Shown: positions 8,452 to 14,884 of the stretch, piece after piece
Position numbering within the stretch: position 1 is the first letter of the stretch
How the letters are laid out: each line of letters opens with the position of its first letter
The notes under the pieces: model-generated
The model's input: only the letters and a program-made list of their open reading frames with translations
Databases searched by the model: none
What the model was told of the DNA's origin: nothing
Translations under genes and position numbers: made by a program
From: Olavius algarvensis associated proteobacterium Delta 3
GTDB lineage: Bacteria; Desulfobacterota; Desulfobacteria; Desulfobacterales; CAFBRK01
DNA length: 64,000 nucleotides
NCBI GenBank assembly: GCA_903231505.1
Contig: CAFBRK010000330.1
Coordinates: 1 to 64,000, forward strand
Direction of reading: 5' to 3'

Positions 8452-9375
8452 CTAAAAGGTGGTGTCGAACCGCCGCCAAAATTCTTCCGGGGTGAACCGA
8501 TGCTCCTGGGTTCCAAGGACTTCGACAGCGAAGCTGGCGGCGACAGCTCCCATCTGCGATGCTTTGAGCAGCTCATCGCCGGAGACAAGACCCTTGATCA
8601 ATCCGGCCCGGAACGCATCACCGGCTCCGGTGGGATCCGCAACCGTGTTCGCCGGCGCTGCAGGTATCGTCTCCTCGGAGTCCCTCGTGGCAACGGCGGC
8701 CCCCATCTCCCCGAGAGTGGTAATGATACTGCCGGTATGTTCAAGAAGTTCGGCTTTCGACCGGCCGGTATGCTTCTGGATCAAATCCAACTCGTAGTCG
8801 TTTGAGATCAGAATTTTTGCCCCCTGAATCATCTCGGCCAGGTTCTCCACCGGGATCACCGGAATCTGCTGGCCGGGGTCACAGATGTAGTCGAGCCCGC
8901 AGGCCTTGTATGTGCGACTGTAGGTAATCATATCCTGGGTATTTCCCGGTGAGATGATCGCCAGGGTATCATCCGCCTTCAGGCCGTCGAAACTGTAGTT
9001 GGACGGGTACTTCATGGCCCCCGGATTAAACCCGGTGATCTGGTTGTCGGCCTTGTCGGTGGTGATATAGGCGCTGGCGGTCAGTTCCTCGGGAATGCTT
9101 CGGATGCCGTCCTGGGGCAGGGCGAGTCGTTCAAGCCACGTCCGGTAGGTGGCAAAATCCCGGCCGCAGGTCGCCAGTATTTCCGGCCGCTCTCCCAGCA
9201 GGGACAGGGTATATGCAATATTGCCGGCTGTTCCACCAAATCGCTCCAGCAGGCCGTTTACCGTAAAGCAGACGTTCAGAATGTGAATTTTCTCCGGGAG
9301 GATATGATCCGCAAATCGTCCCGGAAAATCCATGATGCGATCGTATGCCAGCGATCCGGAAATAAGTATGTTCAT
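8452..9375 (-). CDS. PfkB-family carbohydrate/nucleoside kinase
   Basis: This 307-residue kinase begins at ATG 9375 (MNILISGSLAYDRIM), eleven bases after an AGGAG; an extension to 9432 looks spurious. It has the PfkB N-terminal FGGTAGNIAYTLSLLG signature and the C-terminal DPTGAGDAF signature with catalytic base D253. The opening GSLAYDRIMDFPG and the ligand-binding HILNVCF are most like the adenosine kinase/ADP-dependent clade annotated 'carbohydrate kinase family protein', so adenosine is a possible substrate, but substrate cannot be read with confidence. Cytoplasmic, probably monocistronic. Confidence 0.88.
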   Translation of the reverse strand: MNILISGSLAYDRIMDFPGRFADHILPEKIHILNVCFTVNGLLERFGGTAGNIAYTLSLLGERPEILATCGRDFATYRTWLERLALPQDGIRSIPEELTASAYITTDKADNQITGFNPGAMKYPSNYSFDGLKADDTLAIISPGNTQDMITYSRTYKACGLDYICDPGQQIPVIPVENLAEMIQGAKILISNDYELDLIQKHTGRSKAELLEHTGSIITTLGEMGAAVATRDSEETIPAAPANTVADPTGAGDAFRAGLIKGLVSGDELLKASQMGAVAASFAVEVLGTQEHRFTPEEFWRRFDTTF

Positions 9376-9559
9376 AAGGACGGTCTCCTGATTCCCGTTT
9401 CCCAAGAATGCCCTGGAATGTGTCAACAGCACACCGATTTGTCAAGATTTCCCTGGCGTCGTCACGGTAGAGAAAACATTTCGTCGTCGGAAACCGCGCT
9501 CGCAGCGGCACCCGTTCATGACCTGCAGCCGAAAACGTTCCGACACCACCATCGCCATA

Positions 9560-9664
9560 TAATGCAAGCTACCCGATTCGTCTATTTATATAATAATATA
9601 ATTATATAAAAATATTTATAAATAAATATTGAAATATAATTTTATATAAAGTAAGAAATCTACC
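9560..9664 (+). promoter_or_regulatory. AT-rich promoter-like region of the RHH mini-operon
   Basis: About 80 bases directly upstream of the RHH gene consist almost only of A and T (for example TATATAATAATATAATTA), in sharp contrast with the GC-rich surroundings. Many -10-like TATAAT hexamers are present, so a single promoter cannot be assigned. The base composition suggests either an UP-element-rich promoter or a horizontally acquired segment. Confidence 0.4.
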
Positions 9665-9820
9665 ATGGATCGGAAAAAAGTGTTTTCAACACGCATCAAT
9701 GAGGAGCGACTCAAGGAGCTGAAGCACCTGGCGGTGGATGTTGACAAGTCTCTTGGTGCCTTGCTGGAAGAAGCGATCGCGGATCTGGTCAAAAAATACC
9801 GAACAACATTGAAACGGTGA
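9665..9820 (+). CDS. ribbon-helix-helix-like DNA-binding protein, 51 residues
   Basis: The 51-residue protein has the ribbon-helix-helix pattern. An N-terminal strand (KKVFSTRIN) is followed by helix A (EERLKELKHLAVDVD), a turn (KSLGAL) and helix B (LLEEAIADLVKKYR). Such proteins dimerise and repress their own operon, often as antitoxins or plasmid/phage regulators. It sits after an AT-rich promoter region and three bases before a 27-residue hydrophobic ORF. The ribosome binding site (AAGAAA) is weak. The fold is read from the pattern; the role is inference. Confidence 0.6.
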   Translation: MDRKKVFSTRINEERLKELKHLAVDVDKSLGALLEEAIADLVKKYRTTLKR

Positions 9821-9823
9821 CCC

Positions 9824-9907
9824 ATGACCTTGGTTGACGCCATCTATGCAATGACGCTGCTGGTTCTTTTCAGTCTTTTTTTTTACCTATTGAAAGGGCT
9901 GAAATAG
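9824..9907 (+). CDS. possible 27-residue single-span membrane peptide
   Basis: ATG 9824 lies three bases after the stop of the RHH-like gene and encodes a 27-residue peptide that is one membrane span (MTLLVLFSLFFYLL) flanked by an acidic start and a lysine-containing end. The GGTGA of the preceding stop could serve as a coupled ribosome entry. Small hydrophobic peptides next to a DNA-binding protein can be toxins, but there is no homology to support that here. Confidence 0.4.
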   Translation: MTLVDAIYAMTLLVLFSLFFYLLKGLK

Positions 9908-10040
9908 CACCACGCTGGAAATCTGTTGGGAAGGAATGGGGTGTCGTCTGGTTTGTCTCGAGACGTTACCCGGTGGCCGGAAACACGCGATATCCAAACG
10001 GAACATAGTACGACAACTGGGATCACCCTCCGACTGCTCG

Positions 10041-10763
10041 CTATAGTGGCTGAATCAAACGGTCCAGAATGAGACCGGCAAAACTGTCCTGCCCGGCTGA
10101 GGTAAACAACCAGCCAAGATGGGTGAGGCAGGTCGCACAGATAATGATTCGCCACCGGTAGCCACCGAACCAGCTAAACTCATCGGTGGCCGGGCCTGCA
10201 TACCCGCATCCGGTAACAGACCGGAAACAGGCGATTTCAAACACAATACCGTGTGGGTTGGCAAACGTGTGGGTGTGAGACCCCTGAACCGAGATCCGAT
10301 CGTCCGGACGGGTCACGGGCTGTCGGCATTGACGGCACAGGATGTAGGCCTTTTCTTTTTTTTCTTCCTCGGATTCGTTCCCGGTGTCCGGGAGCTCCTG
10401 GTGGCTGGGGGATTTCTCGTTGGGTCGGGTGCGCCCCTCGACCGGCCGCAATGGATGTCCGTCCCACACGTCGGTGGGTGGTGCTGCCCTACAGGGTTCT
10501 TCTACGGATGTGTTGGAGAGGAGGGCCCAGGGAGTTATGGTTTCGTTTTCTGATGTGTTATCCGGCGCCGTTGGATTTTCGCTCGACCCATTGAACCGAT
10601 GGAGGCAGGCAAGCCCCGGTCGCCTCCGGCGCCGCCAAAGGCGGGTAAACCCTGGTCGCCTCCGGCGCCGCCATGGGCGGGTAAACCTCGACTCCTTGGG
10701 CTCTAAGTCTGTCATGTCGCTCGAATCCTTGAATCTTTCACTCCCTGACCCCGATGGACTCAC
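10041..10763 (-). CDS. CULT-domain (cereblon thalidomide-binding-like) protein
   Basis: Residues about 140-238 form a CULT domain, the fold of the drug-binding part of human cereblon and of bacterial homologues such as MsCI4. The zinc cysteines are C143/C146 and C209/C212. The aromatic cage is W198, W204 and W218, with F220, at exactly the spacing of human W380/W386/W400/F402. The surrounding ATDEFSWFGGYRW and LTHLGWLF segments match too. Bacterial CULT ligands are unknown; uridine-like and cyclic-imide ligands bind known members. The GTG start overlaps the stop of the DMT transporter gene (GTGA). The N-terminal ~135 residues are disordered-looking and contain two in-frame copies of a 36-nt repeat, so the true start may be later (for example GTG 10469). 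Confidence 0.85.
   Translation of the reverse strand: MSPSGSGSERFKDSSDMTDLEPKESRFTRPWRRRRRPGFTRLWRRRRRPGLACLHRFNGSSENPTAPDNTSENETITPWALLSNTSVEEPCRAAPPTDVWDGHPLRPVEGRTRPNEKSPSHQELPDTGNESEEEKKEKAYILCRQCRQPVTRPDDRISVQGSHTHTFANPHGIVFEIACFRSVTGCGYAGPATDEFSWFGGYRWRIIICATCLTHLGWLFTSAGQDSFAGLILDRLIQPL
10618..10689 (+). repeat. tandem 36-nt GC-rich repeat inside the CULT gene
   Basis: Two consecutive 36-base units, each GGTCGCCTCCGGCGCCGCC then GGCGGGTAAACC, occupy 10618-10653 and 10654-10689. The unit is the same palindromic type as the intergenic element at 28294-28332. Because 36 is a multiple of three it adds two 12-residue Arg-rich peptides (W-R5-P) to the minus-strand frame. Confidence 0.8.
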
Positions 10764-11671
10764 AGCGATTCATCCGTTGGCCCCATGGGTCTGTAAAACG
10801 GAAATCTTGCCGTGGTCGTCAAACAGATTCCACCAAAGATAAGTATGAATCCAAAGAGATGGTAGGCTTGGAGAACTTCCCCCAATAAAACATAGGCCAG
10901 TGCGATACTGAAAACGGGCATGAGGTACACGAATACCCCGGCTTTGTTGGCGCCGACGATGCCGACGGACCGGTTCCAGAAAAGAAACGACAGAACCGAT
11001 GGAAACACGGCCACATAGGCAATGCTGGACAAGGTTGCCGGAGTGAGACCGAAGCGGGCACCGGTCTGAAGTTCCCAGAGGTAGGGCGGGATGAGGAACA
11101 CGATGCCGATGCCGATCGTTGTTGCCAGGAAGGCCACCGGATGTACTCCCGACGGTCGTTTTCGAAGCAACACCGTATACAGTGCCCAGCTCATGGCGGC
11201 GGACAGCGTCCACAGGTCTCCCGCAGAAAACCGGGTGCTCAGCAAGGCCGTCACCTTTCCCCGAGACAACATCCACAGAAGTCCGCTAAGCGATATGGCG
11301 ATACCGATGCCCTGAATCCTGTTGATCCTGTCCCGGAACCCGATCCAGGATACAAACACGATAAACACCGGAGTCATGGCGTTCACCAAAACCGTGTTGG
11401 CGACCGGCGTCGACTGCAAGGATACGTATATGAACGTGTTGAAGAAGGTTACGGAAAGCACCGCCAGAACGGTCATGATGGCCAGATGATCCCGGATTTG
11501 TTTCCAATCCCGGAGAAGCGGTCTGATGGCAAAGGGCAGAAGGACGATAAAGGCGCCGACCCAACGCCAGAACGCCAGCGACACGGGGGGAATGATATCG
11601 TTGACGCCTCTTCCGAGCACGAAGTTTCCGGACCAAAAAAGTATTGTCAGCGTCAGTAAAAGGTAGGGCAT
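10760..11671 (-). CDS. EamA-family (DMT) transporter
   Basis: This is a 303-residue integral membrane protein with ten predicted spans in two homologous five-helix halves, the drug/metabolite transporter plan. It opens with PYLLLTLTILFWSGNFVLGR and has a typical second half start (LWTLSAAMSWALYTVLLRKRP) and ends with FGFILIFGGICLTT. Members export amino acids or metabolites, or import nucleotide sugars; substrate is not readable. The stop overlaps the start of the CULT gene, making a two-gene unit. No regulator is adjacent. Confidence 0.9.
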   Translation of the reverse strand: MPYLLLTLTILFWSGNFVLGRGVNDIIPPVSLAFWRWVGAFIVLLPFAIRPLLRDWKQIRDHLAIMTVLAVLSVTFFNTFIYVSLQSTPVANTVLVNAMTPVFIVFVSWIGFRDRINRIQGIGIAISLSGLLWMLSRGKVTALLSTRFSAGDLWTLSAAMSWALYTVLLRKRPSGVHPVAFLATTIGIGIVFLIPPYLWELQTGARFGLTPATLSSIAYVAVFPSVLSFLFWNRSVGIVGANKAGVFVYLMPVFSIALAYVLLGEVLQAYHLFGFILIFGGICLTTTARFPFYRPMGPTDESL

Positions 11672-11861
11672 TGGAGTGAAACGCCGGATCTAGTGTGGTG
11701 TCCCGTAAGTTCTTGCCAAAAAAAGTGGGGGGTTACTCCCAATTGTGGGACTCGAACGCGCCAAAATCCGAAGCACGAAATTCGTGCTTTGTCGATCCAA
11801 TCCTTAGGATCAGCCCAACGAAGGGCCGTATCTTATTTTCCGCAACTTGTGGGGCATGATA
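11672..11861. other. intergenic region with a palindrome
   Basis: No gene is seen. A hairpin formed by AGCACGAA and TTCGTGCT occurs near 11780. The segment beginning GTGGTGTCCCGTAAGTTC resembles the end of a degraded insertion sequence, but no transposase remnant or partner end could be found, so that is a guess. Confidence 0.3.
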
Positions 11862-12083
11862 CTAGGACCCTTTTCGTGCACATTTTGGAGGAGTAAAACC
11901 GCCTTTTCCTGTTGGAATCCCGCGGGGTCTGAAACTGCCCGGGGACATCAGCTTTTGGATCTGATCGCCACCGCACTCCGGGCATCTCGGTGCCTCGGAA
12001 TCGGAGGATTGCGCCAATGTCGGAAACACCATTTGTTCGAACTGATGCTGACAATCATTACAAGAAAACTCGAATATCGGCAT
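11862..12083 (-). CDS. FmdB-family zinc ribbon protein
   Basis: The 73-residue protein starts at ATG 12083 (MPIFEFSCNDCQHQFEQM) after an AGGAG, and has the FmdB zinc-ribbon cysteine pairs C9-x2-C12 and CPEC (about 34-37). The family takes its name from a putative formamidase/acetamidase regulator and is widespread; its function is undefined. The C-terminal tail is basic and glycine-rich, as usual. Six further in-frame codons upstream are probably not translated. It appears to be a single gene. Confidence 0.85.
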   Translation of the reverse strand: MPIFEFSCNDCQHQFEQMVFPTLAQSSDSEAPRCPECGGDQIQKLMSPGSFRPRGIPTGKGGFTPPKCARKGS

Positions 12084-12352
12084 GTGTCGTCTCCTATACA
12101 AATGCAGACTGGATTATAGCCCTGTGACGATTTAAGTCAAGGGAGCATCTGCCACCGGTTTTGTGTGACGGGAGTTCCGGCATGGCTTGGACAGAGCGTG
12201 ACAAAATTGATATTTGATAGAAATTTCGATAACATAAAACCATTGCACACTTGGACCCCCCTTGAGCATGCCGCGATTTTCCGGGCGGCTTCCGATTGAT
12301 CCCTTGTCAAAACCGTTTTGCCTGCGAACCATCGGGATTAAAGGAGATCGTC

Positions 12353-13087
12353 ATGTTGGATGCGATCTATAACGCGCTGCAAAGTGTCGGCTACACCCAC
12401 CCGGTGCACCCTTTTGTTGTCCACGTCCCTATCGGAATGGTCGTCGCCGTTTTTCTGTTTGGTCTTGGCGCATGGATCTTCAAAAAGCCGGTGCTGGCTC
12501 AAACCGCACGACATTGTAGCATGCTGGCCGTACTCTTCTTGCCCCTGGCGATCGTTGCCGGGCTGATGGATTGGCAATATCATTACCACGGGTCCTGGTT
12601 GACGCCGATTATCGTCAAGATGGTTCTTGCGGGGTTATTGATTGCGGCCCTGGGAACCGCCGCATTTCGGGGCATATCTAAAAATATCGAAATCAAGCGG
12701 TTGATTCCGCTTTACTTCTTCTGTTTTTTACTGGTCATCGGGTTGAGCTTCTTTGGTGGAGAGCTTGTGTACGGAGCCCGCGGGACCACAACCCCGGCGA
12801 AACACACCAGAGCCCCCGTCGCGAGCAGCGGGTCTCTGGTGGAGCAGGGCGCAGACGTGTTTGCGAAACGATGCGCATTCTGCCATCTTACCGACAGCCG
12901 AAAAGCGAAGATCGGTCCCGGACTTCAAGGCCTGTATCAGCGGAAAAGCCTACCGGTCAGCAAGCGTTCGGTAACGGAGGAGAACATTCGCAGGCAATTA
13001 ACCGCGCCCGTCAAGAATATGCCGTCCTTTCCGGATCTTTCCCAAAAGGAGGTCCGATCGCTGATCGTTTACATCGAAACCCTCTGA
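12353..13087 (+). CDS. DUF2231 membrane domain fused to cytochrome c
   Basis: The 244-residue protein has four membrane helices of the DUF2231 type. The HPVHPFVVHVPIGM start is characteristic, with histidines that may bind heme or metal. A short linker leads to a C-terminal periplasmic monoheme cytochrome c domain. The heme motif is CAFCH (C174, C177, H178) and the likely distal ligand is M223 (VKNMPSFPDLS). ATG 12353 follows AAAGGAG. It probably passes electrons at the outer face of the inner membrane; DUF2231 proteins often accompany or fuse to c-type cytochromes. It is alone in its unit, so its electron partner is not known. Confidence 0.86.
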   Translation: MLDAIYNALQSVGYTHPVHPFVVHVPIGMVVAVFLFGLGAWIFKKPVLAQTARHCSMLAVLFLPLAIVAGLMDWQYHYHGSWLTPIIVKMVLAGLLIAALGTAAFRGISKNIEIKRLIPLYFFCFLLVIGLSFFGGELVYGARGTTTPAKHTRAPVASSGSLVEQGADVFAKRCAFCHLTDSRKAKIGPGLQGLYQRKSLPVSKRSVTEENIRRQLTAPVKNMPSFPDLSQKEVRSLIVYIETL

Positions 13088-13249
13088 TCCGCCGCAACCT
13101 GCGTCCAGATGACAGGGTGGTCCCACTGTTCCCGCTGTCCCTTTCGGGTGCCCTTCGGGGATCGATATGGCCCGGTTCCGAATTTTGTGATAGAACACAC
13201 AAAAGCTGCCTTCGTTCGACAATCTCCCCGCTTCGGCACGCCGAACCGC

Positions 13250-13392
13250 GAATGGCGGCCATCCTGTTCGATTCCGATTCCGATAGCGATCCCGACGGCG
13301 ACGGTGGCCCGGTCTGGATCCCTTCGGCACGGTATCATGGTGATCGAAACACTCTATATCCAAATGGAACGTATTTATGGGAACGACGCTAA
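13250..13392 (+). repeat. degenerate MITE-like repeat copy
   Basis: The right part (AACACTCTATATCCAAATGG, ACGTATTTATGGGAACGACG) matches the right end of the dispersed element (AACGGAACATATTTATGGCA). The left part carries GATTCCGATTCCGATAGCGAT runs shared with other copies near 49.7 and 55.5 kb. The copy overlaps the start of the gene at 13377 and appears to supply its ATG. Confidence 0.5.
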
Positions 13393-14858
13393 AGTACCTG
13401 TTCAGCAGCCTCTGCACCATGCTGATCCTTTCAGGCGCCCTGTGCCAGGCACAGGAATTGACCATCATCACCGAAGAACTAGCGCCGTTTAATTTTACTG
13501 CCCACGGGAAACTGACCGGGTCTTCCGTACAGGTCGTCGAAGAGATACTCCGGCGTCTGGGACGAACGGAACGCATCCAGTCCATGACGTGGGCAAGGGG
13601 ATACAAGCTGGCCCTGACAAAACCGAATACGGTGTTATTTTCCACAACCCGGATTCCGGAACGGGAGGACCTGTTTCACTGGGTGGGACCGTTGAATACG
13701 GTGAAAATAGGTTTCTATGCCCTGAGCAGCTCCAACGTGCGACCCAAGACCCTCGATGATGCCCGGCGTGTTGGAGCTATCGCCACATATAAGGATGACG
13801 TGCGGGAACAACTGCTGCTCGGGCTGGGGTTCACGAATCTGGACAGCTCCAAATCGCCCCTGAGCAATCTTAAAAAGCTTTTGGCAGGACGGGTGAACCT
13901 GTGGATCTTCGACAACATCGGCATTATCCTGGTGACCCGGCAGATGGGCATCGAGCAGAAAGCCGTCGAGCTCGTGCTGCCATTCGGAGAGTTTAGCCAG
14001 TATATCGCATTTTCGCGGCAAACCCCGTTATCCATCGTCCGGCAGTGGCAGGAAACCCTCGACGGGATGAAAGCCGACGGCACGTTCCAGCGCATCAGCC
14101 GCCGCTGGCTGCCGGAGGAGAGCATCCCGGCCGGCCGTGATACGGGCACCGGACGGATAAATCCGGCCGAGCGCATGCGGATTTTTACCGAAGACTCTCC
14201 ACCGGGCAATTATCTGGAAAATGGAAAACCGATGGGGCTTTCGGTGGAGATCGTCCAGGAAATTCTATTCCGGCTTCGGCGGCCGGAATCGATTGAAGTC
14301 GTGCCCTGGGCACGGGGATATCGTCTGGCCATGTCCGAACCCAACGTGGCCCTGTTTTCAACGACCCGGCTTTCCCAGCGGGAGGATAAATTTCGGTGGG
14401 TAGGGCCCTTGTATTCTCAAATGTGGGGATTTTATGCGAGAAAGGGGAGCGGGGTTCGGATCCGAAACCTTGCGGATGCCAGAAACATAGCGCGTATCGG
14501 GACGTATCACAAGGATGCGAAAAAGCAGTATCTGGAGGCATTAGGATTTAACAACCTGATCAGTTCAAACATCAATATCAGCAATGTCAAACACCTGATG
14601 AAGGCCGAGATTGACCTCTGGGTAAGTTCCGACTTCAATGTGGCCTATCTATCCCGGCAGGCCGGCGTGGATCCCGAAAGGCTGGAACTGGCGTATCCGT
14701 TTCGTGAGGTATATAACTTTATTGCGTTTTCCCTAAGCACCCCCGAAGCTGTTGTCGATGAGTGGCAAGCGGTGCTCGATGCCATTGTCGCGGATGGTAC
14801 CTACGGGATCATTTGCGACAAATACGATTACGTGCCGCATGCGGCCCTTGTTCCGTAA
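13377..14858 (+). CDS. secreted protein with two tandem SBP_bac_3 domains
   Basis: The 493-residue protein has a signal peptide (about residues 1-26, ending CQAQ) and two homologous periplasmic binding-protein type 3 domains, about 27-250 and 262-490. Each repeats the same landmarks: ITEE/FTED-xxP, VQVVEEILRRLGR / VEIVQEILFRLRR, WARGY, FSTTR, and a final DGTxxxI. There is no membrane anchor or kinase domain. The next gene, 26 bases downstream, is a hybrid histidine kinase, so this is likely a soluble ligand sensor (polar amino acids or similar) for it or for an importer. The ATG lies inside a repeat copy and no good ribosome binding site is visible. Confidence 0.85.
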   Translation: MGTTLKYLFSSLCTMLILSGALCQAQELTIITEELAPFNFTAHGKLTGSSVQVVEEILRRLGRTERIQSMTWARGYKLALTKPNTVLFSTTRIPEREDLFHWVGPLNTVKIGFYALSSSNVRPKTLDDARRVGAIATYKDDVREQLLLGLGFTNLDSSKSPLSNLKKLLAGRVNLWIFDNIGIILVTRQMGIEQKAVELVLPFGEFSQYIAFSRQTPLSIVRQWQETLDGMKADGTFQRISRRWLPEESIPAGRDTGTGRINPAERMRIFTEDSPPGNYLENGKPMGLSVEIVQEILFRLRRPESIEVVPWARGYRLAMSEPNVALFSTTRLSQREDKFRWVGPLYSQMWGFYARKGSGVRIRNLADARNIARIGTYHKDAKKQYLEALGFNNLISSNINISNVKHLMKAEIDLWVSSDFNVAYLSRQAGVDPERLELAYPFREVYNFIAFSLSTPEAVVDEWQAVLDAIVADGTYGIICDKYDYVPHAALVP

Positions 14859-14884
14859 CCCGAGTCCACATTGGGCGTCATCCG

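Noticed and set aside
11690..11760. Insertion-sequence end
   Set aside because: The GTGTCCCGTAAGTTC stretch looked IS-like but no inverted partner, target duplication or transposase piece was found nearby.
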